7,967 nucleotides of DNA from Candidatus Dormiibacterota bacterium (GCA_019234035.1 JAFALX010000358.1:1-7967); one strand, 5' to 3'; shown: positions 1 through 6,587, numbered from the stretch's first letter. Notes: generated by a model not told the origin, from the sequence alone. Numbers and translations: made by a program.

Positions 1-2
1 CC

Positions 3-1667
3 GGTCGGAAGCGGTGGCGCGACGCGTACGACGCCGCGGTCGACTCGGGCCGCGTTCCCCACGGCGACTTCACCACACTGTCGGGGACGCCGCTCGACCC
101 CGTGTACGCGCCGCGTCCCGGCGACGAGAACGAGGACTTCGAGCGCATCGGCTGGCCCGGTGAATACCCGTTCACGCGCGGCCTCTACCCCAGCGGCTAT
201 CGCGGCAAGCCGTGGACCATCCGTCAGTTCGCGGGCTTCGGCAGCGCGCAGCAGACCAACGAGCGCTACCGGATGCTGCTGGCGCAGGGCGGCGGCGGTC
301 TGTCGGTCGCGTTCGACATGCCCACGCTCATGGGACGCGACAGCGACGACCCGATGAGCCTCGGCGAGGTCGGGCACTGCGGCGTCGCGGTGGACAGCGC
401 GGCCGACATGGATGTGCTGTTCGCCGGCGTCCCGCTCGGCGACGTCACCACGTCGATGACCATCAGCGGACCGGCGGTGCCGATCTTCTGCATGTACCTC
501 GTCGCCGCCGAGCGCCAGGGCGCCGACATCCACGCGCTCGACGGCACGCTGCAGACCGACATATTCAAGGAGTACATCGCGCAGAAGGAATGGCTGTTCC
601 GGCCGCGCCAGCACCTGCGGCTGATCGGCGACCTCATGGAGTACTGCACCGCCGAGGTGCCGCGGTACAAGCCGCTCTCCGTGTCCGGCTATCACATCCG
701 CGAGGCCGGCGCCACCGCCGCGCAGGAGCTGGCCTTCACGCTCGCCGACGGCTTCGGCTACGTCGAGCTGGGCCTCGAGCGCGGGCTCGACATCGAGGCC
801 TTCGCGCCCGGGCTGTCGTTCTTCTTCGACGCGCACATCGACTTCTTCGAGGAGATCGCCAAGTTCCGCGCCGCGCGGCGCATCTGGGCGCGCTGGCTGC
901 GCGACGAGTACGGGGCGCGCACCGTGCGCGCGCAGTCGCTGCGTTTCCACACGCAGACGGCAGGCGTGTCGCTCACCGCACAGCAGCCGGACAACAACGT
1001 CGTGCGCACCGCGCTCGAGGCGCTCTCCGCGGTGCTCGGCGGCACCAACAGCCTGCACACCAACGCGCTGGACGAGGTGCTGGCGCTGCCGACCGAGCGC
1101 GCGGCGCACATCGCGCTGCGGACCCAGCAGGTCATCGCCGAGGAGACCGGCGTCACCAGCGTGATCGATCCGCTGGGCGGCTCCTGGTACGTCGAGCAGC
1201 TCACCGACGAGATCGAGGCGAAGGCCGAGGCGATCTTCAGCCAGATCCGCGAGATGAGCGACGACGGCTCCATGCTGTCGGGGCTGCTGCGCGGCGTCGA
1301 CGACGGCTGGTTCGTCAGCGCCATCGGCGACTCGGCGTTCTGGTACCAGCAGCAGCTCGACGCCGGGAGCAAGCGCATCGTGGGCGTCAACGTGCTGCAG
1401 GACGACGGTTCCGACTCGGAGCTGGAGATCCTCGAGATCACCGACGAGGTGGAGCGCGAGCAGCGCGCGGTGCTGCAGCAGCGCAAGGCGGCGCGCGATC
1501 AGGCTGCCGTCGACGCGTCACTCGCCCGCCTGCATGAGGCCGCGCAGAACGACACGAATCTCGTCCCCGTCATGCTCGACGCCGCACGGGTTGAGGCCAC
1601 GCTTGGCGAGATCTGCGGCACGCTGCGCGAGCTCTGGGGCGGGTATGTGGAGGCGACGCCGTACTGA
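3..1667 (+). CDS. icmA: Isobutyryl-CoA mutase large subunit (IcmA type), 5' end cut by window
   Basis: Adenosylcobalamin-dependent acyl-CoA mutase, catalytic TIM-barrel subunit, interconverting isobutyryl-CoA and n-butyryl-CoA in the cytoplasm. The reading frame is open to the left edge: the 33 residues before the GTG at 102 (RWRDAYDAAV..., DFTTLSGTPLDP) match the usual N-terminus of the family, so the true start lies just outside the window and 102 is not the start. Visible length is 554 residues against roughly 565 for IcmA. Substrate-pocket residues are diagnostic: the Tyr89 position of methylmalonyl-CoA mutase is Phe (TIRQFAGF, codon 228-230), and its Arg207 position is Gln (FKEYIAQKEW, codon 582-584). 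This Phe/Gln pair is the published signature of isobutyryl- rather than methylmalonyl-CoA mutase. The conserved SGYHIREAGAT segment carries the active-site His. There is no C-terminal B12-binding domain, so a separate small subunit (IcmB) is needed; none is in the window. Family call is firm; exact substrate is inferred from two residues. Confidence 0.86.
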   Translation, partial: GRKRWRDAYDAAVDSGRVPHGDFTTLSGTPLDPVYAPRPGDENEDFERIGWPGEYPFTRGLYPSGYRGKPWTIRQFAGFGSAQQTNERYRMLLAQGGGGLSVAFDMPTLMGRDSDDPMSLGEVGHCGVAVDSAADMDVLFAGVPLGDVTTSMTISGPAVPIFCMYLVAAERQGADIHALDGTLQTDIFKEYIAQKEWLFRPRQHLRLIGDLMEYCTAEVPRYKPLSVSGYHIREAGATAAQELAFTLADGFGYVELGLERGLDIEAFAPGLSFFFDAHIDFFEEIAKFRAARRIWARWLRDEYGARTVRAQSLRFHTQTAGVSLTAQQPDNNVVRTALEALSAVLGGTNSLHTNALDEVLALPTERAAHIALRTQQVIAEETGVTSVIDPLGGSWYVEQLTDEIEAKAEAIFSQIREMSDDGSMLSGLLRGVDDGWFVSAIGDSAFWYQQQLDAGSKRIVGVNVLQDDGSDSELEILEITDEVEREQRAVLQQRKAARDQAAVDASLARLHEAAQNDTNLVPVMLDAARVEATLGEICGTLRELWGGYVEATPY

Positions 1668-1676
1668 CACGCGCAC

Positions 1677-1699
1677 GACACGGTGTCGACGACATTGTC
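1677..1699. promoter_or_regulatory. Array of alternating TGTC/GACA half-sites, putative RHH operator
   Basis: Between the icmA stop and the ribbon-helix-helix gene, four half-sites alternate in orientation: GACA (1677-1680), TGTC (1684-1687), GACA (1691-1694), TGTC (1696-1699). They form three overlapping odd-centred inverted repeats: CGACAC-G-GTGTCG (1676-1688), TGTCG-A-CGACA (1684-1694) and GACA-T-TGTC (1691-1699). Arrays of short alternating half-sites are typical of operators bound by RHH antitoxins, and this one lies just upstream of the -10 box of an RHH gene. Autoregulation is inferred. A 1-nt loop makes a hairpin terminator unlikely. Confidence 0.5.
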
Positions 1700-1710
1700 T
1701 GACGGACTGG

Positions 1711-1716
1711 TATCGT
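1711..1716 (+). promoter_or_regulatory. Candidate -10 box for a leaderless RHH transcript
   Basis: TATCGT fits the actinobacterial TANNNT -10 pattern. A transcription start 7-8 bases further on falls at the ATG at 1724, which lacks any Shine-Dalgarno sequence, consistent with a leaderless mRNA. No convincing -35 hexamer is visible at 17 bp; that position is inside the half-site array. Confidence 0.45.
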
Positions 1717-1723
1717 CCATGAA

Positions 1724-1954
1724 ATGGCCCAGGTCGCCGTCCGATTGCCCGACCCCCTCATCGTCGAGGTGGACCACGTTGCATCGCGCATACGCTCGAC
1801 ACGCTCGGATGTGATCCGGCGCGCCGTCGAGCTGTACGTCCACCGGCTGGCATGTGAGCGCGACGCGGCAATCTACGAGCGCCAGCCCCTGACGGAGGCG
1901 GAGCTCGCAGTCGCTGACGATCCCGGCGGCTGGAGCACCACCCCCTCGTGGTGA
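1724..1954 (+). CDS. Ribbon-helix-helix (CopG/Arc type) DNA-binding protein, antitoxin-like
   Basis: A 76-residue protein. Residues 2-9 (AQVAVRLP) form the predicted DNA-contacting beta strand, 10-23 the first helix, STRSDV the turn, and about 28-43 the second helix, the layout of an RHH dimer. The tail (RQPLTEAELAVADDP, 53-67) resembles the C-terminal toxin-binding segments of VapB/MazE-like antitoxins, which suggests the antitoxin of a type II toxin-antitoxin pair. However, no toxin follows: the next 108 bases hold no PIN, MazF or RelE-like reading frame. It may be an orphan antitoxin or a stand-alone repressor. The ATG is chosen because the RHH strand starts directly after it and a -10 box sits 7 bases upstream. 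The half-site array just upstream suggests it represses itself. The fold is a good call, the antitoxin role an inference. Confidence 0.72.
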   Translation: MAQVAVRLPDPLIVEVDHVASRIRSTRSDVIRRAVELYVHRLACERDAAIYERQPLTEAELAVADDPGGWSTTPSW

Positions 1955-1958
1955 GGGG
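1936..1958 (+). other. Two mutually exclusive GC hairpins across the RHH stop codon
   Basis: CACCAC (1936-1941) can pair with GTGGTG (1948-1953), and CCCCTC (1942-1947) can pair with GAGGGG (1953-1958). The two 6-bp stems compete for the same bases. No T tract follows, so an intrinsic terminator is not clearly supported. Confidence 0.25.
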
Positions 1959-2017
1959 CGGCGGTCGTCGCCGTCTTCATCGTCTGGGCGCGGCGCACGC
2001 GGCCCGTCCAGGGTGGG

Positions 2018-2023
2018 TAGAGT
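2018..2023 (+). promoter_or_regulatory. Weak candidate -10 box upstream of adoK
   Basis: TAGAGT fits TANNNT, lies 40 bases before the adoK start, and would leave a short leader holding the GGAGG at 2045-2049. No -35 match is seen at the expected spacing, so this rests on the -10 alone. The 108-bp gap 1955-2062 holds no other gene I can support. Confidence 0.25.
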
Positions 2024-2062
2024 TCCGCGGACGGGACAGCGTCTGGAGGCAGTGACGGCGAC

Positions 2063-3046
2063 ATGACCGTGGTGGCGACCGGCTCGATCGCGTTCGATTA
2101 CATCCTCAGCTACGCGGGACGGTTTCGCGACCACATCCTGCTGGAAAAGACCCACATCCTCAACCTGAGCTTCCTCGTGGACCGGCTCGAGAAGCGGCGC
2201 GGCGGCGTTGCTGCCAACTACGCCTACAACCTGGCGCTGCTCGGCTACCCGTCGGCGATCCTCGCCACCGCGGGCCGCGACGCCGGCGACTACCACGACT
2301 GGCTCGCGGCGCGCGGCATCGACGTCCAGGGGCTGCGGCTCGTGGATGACGTCATGACCGCGACCGGGTTCACCACAACCGACAGCGAGGACAACCAGCT
2401 CACCGGGTACTACGGAGGCGCGATGCTGCGCGCCGATGCCCTCGGTCTCGACGACACGGTCGGCGATCCCGAGGTCGTGATCGTCGGCCCCAACGCCCCG
2501 GCCGCGATGGCCCGGCTCGTGCGTGAGTGCCGCGACCGCAACGTGCGCTGGGTGTACGACCCGTCGCACCAGCTGTCGAGCATGGACGTCGCGGACCTGA
2601 AGGACGGCATCAGTGGCGCCTGGATCCTCATCGGCAACGACTACGAGCTGGAGTTGATCCAGCAACGCACGGAGTCGGACCTGGCCGCGCTCGCGCAGGA
2701 GTGCGGCATCGTCGTCACGACCAAGGGCCGGCATGGTTCGCGGTTGACCACACGCAGCGTGGACATCGAGGCGCCGGCGGCCGCGGCGCACAAGGAGGTC
2801 GATCCCACGGGCGCGGGCGACGCGTATCGCGCGGGCCTGGTGGCCTCGCTGCTGCAGGGACTCGAGCTCGACGACGCGGCACTCGTCGCGTCCCTCGCCG
2901 CGGTGTACGTCGTGGAGCAGACGGGAACCGTCGAGCACGAGTACACGCGTGATGAGTTCGCGCAGCGGTTCGCGACGGCATTCGGCAAACCCTGCCCGCC
3001 GCAGCTGTTCAAGCCCGCAGGCCTGCACCTGGCGCGCGAGGCATGA
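2063..3046 (+). CDS. adoK: PfkB-family kinase, probable adenosine kinase
   Basis: Cytosolic ribokinase-fold kinase of 327 residues, probably phosphorylating adenosine to AMP with ATP. Visible motifs are the N-terminal TGSIAFD strand, the sugar-site RRGGVAAN (45-52), the NXXE magnesium/phosphate motif as NDYE (192-195), and the PfkB signature DPTGAGDAYRAG (247-258) with catalytic-base Asp253. Beyond these, GRF near 19-21, LNLSFLVD (33-40), DYHDWLAARG (76-85), YYGGAM (116-121) and DPSHQL (166-171) resemble, in order, segments of mycobacterial adenosine kinase (Rv2202c) as I remember it, which is why adenosine is preferred over a sugar. GGAGG (2045-2049) lies 13 bases before the ATG, rather far, but the N-terminus fits the family. 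The stop overlaps the start of the next gene by ATGA, so the two are translationally coupled. Adenosine recycling would fit a cell making S-adenosylmethionine (metK nearby). Another nucleoside or sugar remains possible. Confidence 0.75.
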   Translation: MTVVATGSIAFDYILSYAGRFRDHILLEKTHILNLSFLVDRLEKRRGGVAANYAYNLALLGYPSAILATAGRDAGDYHDWLAARGIDVQGLRLVDDVMTATGFTTTDSEDNQLTGYYGGAMLRADALGLDDTVGDPEVVIVGPNAPAAMARLVRECRDRNVRWVYDPSHQLSSMDVADLKDGISGAWILIGNDYELELIQQRTESDLAALAQECGIVVTTKGRHGSRLTTRSVDIEAPAAAAHKEVDPTGAGDAYRAGLVASLLQGLELDDAALVASLAAVYVVEQTGTVEHEYTRDEFAQRFATAFGKPCPPQLFKPAGLHLAREA

Positions 3047-3906
3047 GCACCATCGAGCGCGTCGGCGTCATCGGCGGCGGTGTGATGGGCTCCGGGATCG
3101 CCGAGGTGTGCGCGCGCGCAGGGCTCGACGTCGTGCTGTGCGAGCTCGACGAGGGCGCCGCGCAGAAGGCGCTTGCGCGCATCGAGCGCTCGTTCGGCCG
3201 CGGCGTGAAGGCCGGCAAGCTCACCGAGGAGGACGTGTCCGCCGCGACGGGACGCCTCCACCTCGTGACGTCGCTCGACGCGATGCGCGACCGGCAGCTC
3301 ACGATCGAGGCGGTGACCGAGGACGAGCCGTTGAAGGTCGAGATCTTTCGCCGGCTCGATTTCGTGGTCGCGGACGCCGATGCGATCCTGGCGTCGAACA
3401 CGTCGTCGATCCCGATCATGAAGCTGGCGATGGCGACCAAGCGTCCCGAGTCCGTCGTCGGCATGCACTTCTTCAACCCCGTGCCGGTGCTGCCGCTCGT
3501 CGAGCTCATCTCGTCACTGCTGAGCTCGGACTGGACGATCGAACGCTCCCAGGAGTTCGCGGAGAGCGCGCTGCACAAGACCGTGATCCGCTCCGGCGAC
3601 CGTGCCGGCTTCATCGTCAATGCGCTGCTCATCCCCTATCTCCTGTCCGCGATCCGCATGAGCGAGTCGGGTTTCGCCACGCCGGAGGACATCGACCGCG
3701 GCATGGTGCTCGGGTGCGCGCATCCGCTGGGACCGCTGGCCCTGTCCGACCTCATCGGACTGGACACCGTGCAGGCCGTCGCGGAGTCGCTCTACGACGA
3801 GTTCAAGGAGCAGCTGTACGCGCCGCCGCCGCTTCTGCTGCGGATGGTCGACGCCGGCTTGCTCGGCCGCAAGAGCGGCCGCGGGTTCTTCACCTATCCG
3901 GGGTAG
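3043..3906 (+). CDS. hbd: 3-hydroxybutyryl-CoA dehydrogenase
   Basis: NAD(P)-dependent oxidoreductase of 287 residues, the usual length for the stand-alone family (Hbd/FadB2/PaaH), interconverting acetoacetyl-CoA and 3-hydroxybutyryl-CoA. The Rossmann dinucleotide loop is at 11-20 (GGGVMGSGIA). Active-site residues by family alignment are Ser121 (ASNTSS), His142 (GMHFFNP), Glu154 (PLVELI) and Asn193 (GFIVNALL). The C-terminal helical domain includes HPLGPLALSDLIGLD and ends in the usual GRKSGRGFFTYPG. The ATG overlaps the adoK stop by 4 bases and the nearest GAGG (3038-3041) is almost touching the start codon, so initiation probably relies on coupling. With the IcmA-type mutase upstream it suggests a C4 acyl-CoA (butyrate/isobutyrate or short-chain beta-oxidation) setting. 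Cofactor preference cannot be read with certainty. Confidence 0.9.
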   Translation: MSTIERVGVIGGGVMGSGIAEVCARAGLDVVLCELDEGAAQKALARIERSFGRGVKAGKLTEEDVSAATGRLHLVTSLDAMRDRQLTIEAVTEDEPLKVEIFRRLDFVVADADAILASNTSSIPIMKLAMATKRPESVVGMHFFNPVPVLPLVELISSLLSSDWTIERSQEFAESALHKTVIRSGDRAGFIVNALLIPYLLSAIRMSESGFATPEDIDRGMVLGCAHPLGPLALSDLIGLDTVQAVAESLYDEFKEQLYAPPPLLLRMVDAGLLGRKSGRGFFTYPG

Positions 3907-3910
3907 CCAT

Positions 3911-3943
3911 CCTCGGCTGGACGGAGTTCGTCTGTCCACGAGG
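3911..3943 (+). terminator. Strong hairpin downstream of hbd, putative terminator
   Basis: Starting 5 bases after the hbd stop, CCTCG (3911-3915) pairs with CGAGG (3939-3943), and TGGACGGA (3918-3925) pairs with TCTGTCCA (3931-3938) with one G-U pair. This makes a 13-bp stem with a 2-nt bulge and a 5-nt loop GTTCG. It is followed by GGCTTTGT, a very weak T-run, as is common in GC-rich genomes. Confidence 0.5.
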
Positions 3944-3957
3944 GCTTTGTCACAACA

Positions 3958-3993
3958 GGGTTTCGACGGTCGGAACCCGCAGCGACGGCTGCG
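3958..3993 (+). promoter_or_regulatory. Tandem hairpins in the leader of the lipoprotein gene
   Basis: GGGTTTCGA (3958-3966) pairs with TCGGAACCC (3970-3978), a 9-bp stem with one U-G pair and loop CGG. Immediately after it CGCAGC (3978-3983) pairs with GCTGCG (3988-3993) around loop GACG; the two helices share base 3978. The second stem abuts the ribosome site GAGGA (3993-3997). The structure could modulate translation or stabilise the mRNA; no known riboswitch or thermometer class is recognised. No TANNNT promoter box is visible between 3907 and 4004. Confidence 0.4.
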
Positions 3994-4004
3994 AGGATCC
4001 CCAT

Positions 4005-4325
4005 ATGGCACGCGGGCTCGGACTCTCCATCGGTGTCCTCTTCTGCTGCGGCGTCCTCACGGCATGCGCACCGGGTGCCATCGGTGGGGATGGCTGCACT
4101 GCAGGCCGATTCGACTCATCCGATGTGGGCCCTGCGAGCACCCCGGACGAGGCGTTGAGTCAATTCCTGACGAGCCTGGATGCTGCGGGCCTGCCACAGG
4201 GAGGCTGGCAGCCGTTCTCGACGACGTCCAGTGCAGTCGTGTTCCGGAGCGGCTCATCCCAGGCGACGGCGGTACGCAACCCCGACGGATGGGGCGTGAT
4301 CGCGTACACCACCTGCGCAACCTGA
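4005..4325 (+). CDS. Small secreted lipoprotein of unknown function
   Basis: A 106-residue protein with an N-terminal lipoprotein signal: basic start (MARG), hydrophobic core (LGLSIGVLFCCGVL) and lipobox LTAC with the lipidated Cys21. It should be exported and anchored to the outer face of the membrane. The mature part has Cys31 and Cys104 that could form a disulfide, a TPDEALSQFLTSL helix (46-57) and an ending VRNPDGWGVIAYTTC. I do not recognise a named domain. The start is supported by GAGGA (3993-3997) 7 bases before the ATG. The frame is open well upstream through the hbd region, but that part is only an alternative reading of hbd. Codon use is less GC-biased than in neighbours (several TCA, GGA and other A/T-ending codons), which may mean low expression or a different history. 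The preceding hairpins suggest a separate transcriptional or translational unit. Confidence 0.72.
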   Translation: MARGLGLSIGVLFCCGVLTACAPGAIGGDGCTAGRFDSSDVGPASTPDEALSQFLTSLDAAGLPQGGWQPFSTTSSAVVFRSGSSQATAVRNPDGWGVIAYTTCAT

Positions 4326-4353
4326 ATCCGCGGCATGCGTCCGAGCTCGTAGC

Positions 4354-4392
4354 TGACGCGCCACACCGGTCTGCTGAGTGTCGGTGGCGTCA
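4354..4392 (+). terminator. Weak bulged hairpin after the lipoprotein gene
   Basis: TGACGC (4354-4359) and CAC (4362-4364) can pair with GTGGCGTCA (4384-4392), giving 9 bp with a 2-nt bulge and a 19-nt loop. There is no T tract. It may end the lipoprotein transcript but is poorly supported. Confidence 0.2.
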
Positions 4393-4431
4393 CCAGATCG
4401 CGGCAGCGGCGGCGCCTCGGGCGTTCCCGGC

Positions 4432-4448
4432 CTGCTACTCTGTAGCAG
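4432..4448. promoter_or_regulatory. Perfect inverted repeat, putative repressor operator
   Basis: CTGCTAC-TCT-GTAGCAG is a perfect 7-3-7 dyad. It covers TACTCT (4436-4441), which fits the TANNNT -10 pattern, so a bound repressor would block a promoter there; transcription would then start near 4448 with a leader of about 34 bases before the PPOX-family gene. Size and symmetry fit a TetR- or GntR-class dimer, but no such regulator is encoded in the window. As RNA it could also form a 7-bp hairpin; no T tract follows. Confidence 0.5.
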
Positions 4449-4481
4449 AACGTTGTTGACTTTGTATTGGTACGAAAAGCG

Positions 4482-5084
4482 ATGACGACCACGTATCCCG
4501 TCACGCCGCGGACCCGTGTTCGTCGCCACAGCGAGCGCGGCAGCTACGACCGCGAACTGGTCCACTCGATTCTCGACGGGGGGATGATCGCCCACGTCGG
4601 CGTCGGCACCGACCGCGGTCCGCGAGTGATTCCGATGATGTACGCGCGTGACGGCGACACCCTGTACCTGCATGGCGCCCCGGCGAACCAGGTGCTCAAC
4701 CGCGCCGCGTCGGGGGTCGACGTCTGCGTCGAGGTCACGCTGCTCGACGGGCTGGTCCTCGCGCGTTCGGCGTTCAACCACTCCATGAACTATCGCAGCG
4801 TCGTCGTGTACGGGCAGGCAACGCCGGTCACCGATGACACCGAGAAGCTCCGAGCACTCGACGTCCTGGTGCGGCGCATCACGCCCGACCGGGCGGACAT
4901 CGTGCGCGCGCCGAACGCCGCGGAGCTGGCCGGCACACGGCTGCTCGCGCTGCCCCTCAGCGAGGTGTCGGCGAAGGTGCGCAGCGGCCCGCCGAAGGAC
5001 GATCCCGCCGACATGGACTGGCCGGTGTGGACCGGCGTGATCCCGCTGATCGTGGTTCAGGGCGAACCGCAGCCGGCGGAGTAA
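4482..5084 (+). CDS. Pyridoxamine 5'-phosphate oxidase-like flavoprotein (NimA/PF12900 type)
   Basis: A 200-residue split-barrel protein of the flavin-nucleotide-binding family that includes nitroimidazole-resistance NimA proteins and many uncharacterised actinobacterial proteins. Typical segments are RRHSERGSYDRELVHSIL (14-31), IPMMYARDGDTLYLHG (50-65) with His64, TLLDGLVLARSAFNHSMNYRSVVVYG (86-111), and the late ALPLSEVSAKVRSGPPKDD (156-174). These give the family, probably FMN-binding and cytosolic, but not a substrate; it is not a true vitamin B6 oxidase by pattern. ATG 4482 is preferred over an in-frame TTG at 4467 because homologues begin shortly before the TPRTRVRR motif; the ribosome site is weak (GAAAAG, 4474-4479). 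The dyad at 4432-4448 suggests repressor control. The 3' end faces metK with only 3 bases between. Confidence 0.82.
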   Translation: MTTTYPVTPRTRVRRHSERGSYDRELVHSILDGGMIAHVGVGTDRGPRVIPMMYARDGDTLYLHGAPANQVLNRAASGVDVCVEVTLLDGLVLARSAFNHSMNYRSVVVYGQATPVTDDTEKLRALDVLVRRITPDRADIVRAPNAAELAGTRLLALPLSEVSAKVRSGPPKDDPADMDWPVWTGVIPLIVVQGEPQPAE

Positions 5085-5087
5085 CCC

Positions 5088-6332
<1,245 letters not shown>

Positions 6333-6407
6333 CCGATCGGGTCTCCTGTGTTTCGGCCAGGGCTCGGGGCATTGTCCGGTATTGAGCGGGTTGGGACGCC
6401 CGCAGCC

Positions 6408-6480
6408 GGCCGTGTCGGCCTAATCATGAACGAGGTTCCACGGCCTTCACGCTGATGGCAGCAGTCGAGGCTGCTGATTA
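6408..6480 (-). promoter_or_regulatory. Potentially folded leader upstream of metK, with pseudoknot option
   Basis: Read on the minus strand, TAATCA (6480-6475) can pair with TGATTA (6426-6421), enclosing about 48 nt. CAGCAG (6476-6471) can pair with CTGCTG (6464-6459), sharing two bases with the first stem. GGCCGTG (6445-6439), inside the enclosed loop, is fully complementary to CACGGCC (6414-6408) outside it, so the first and third pairings interleave as an H-type pseudoknot. A local GGCCG/CGGCC hairpin (6420-6416 with 6412-6408) competes. The TAATCA strand begins at the stop codon of the small ORF. This is pairing potential only; it does not match any SAM riboswitch class I can recall. Confidence 0.3.
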
Positions 6481-6552
6481 CCGGGATCCGTCGAGCTCCC
6501 AGGAGGCCTCGACCGCGGCCTCGATCGTCACCTCGTCGGGGCGGATGTCCAT
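6478..6552 (-). CDS. 24-codon small ORF between SIMPL gene and metK
   Basis: Begins MDIRPDEV and ends ELDGSR with a TAA stop. A very strong ribosome site, GGAGGAG, ends 3 bases before the ATG (complement of 6556-6562). Twenty-two of the 23 sense codons after ATG end in G or C, matching real genes here, while the flanking leader does not. The peptide is acidic (seven Asp/Glu, two Arg), with one Trp and no internal Met, so a classical methionine-attenuation leader is not indicated. It lies 35 bases after the SIMPL stop and 145 bases before metK. It could be a small conserved protein, a leader peptide for metK, or a chance ORF. No homologue is known to me. Confidence 0.45.
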   Translation of the reverse strand: MDIRPDEVTIEAAVEASWELDGSR

Positions 6553-6587
6553 CGGCTCCTCCGGTGGACCGGCCGAACCGCGCGCGC

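Noticed and set aside
212..1537. Long alternative plus-strand frame inside icmA
   Set aside because: Arg/Ala/Gly-rich shadow translation of a well-identified mutase.
1676..1688. Intrinsic terminator after icmA formed by CGACAC-G-GTGTCG
   Set aside because: A single-base loop is not feasible for an RNA hairpin and no T tract follows; a DNA operator explains it better.
1955..2017. In-frame 21-codon extension beyond the RHH TGA (hydrophobic, VVAVFIVW), considered as readthrough
   Set aside because: RHH antitoxin-like proteins of this size end where the TGA is, and nothing marks the stop for recoding.
1948..2055. GTG-started 35-codon frame just after the RHH gene, considered as a toxin remnant
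   Set aside because: The translation is Arg/Gly-rich and shows no MazF, PIN or RelE motif; it is too short to be a toxin.
1499..3028. Long minus-strand open frame (509 codons) opposite the RHH gene and adoK
   Set aside because: It spans three unrelated gene regions and intergenic DNA, is Arg/Val-rich without domains, and mirrors the third-position GC bias of the plus-strand genes.
2641..3468. Minus-strand frame of 275 codons across the adoK-hbd junction
   Set aside because: It overlaps the conserved motifs of two genuine genes and has no recognisable domain.
6408..6480. Known SAM riboswitch (SAM-I/IV, SAM-II or SAH class) in the metK leader
   Set aside because: The conserved cores I remember for these classes are not present; only generic complementarity is seen.
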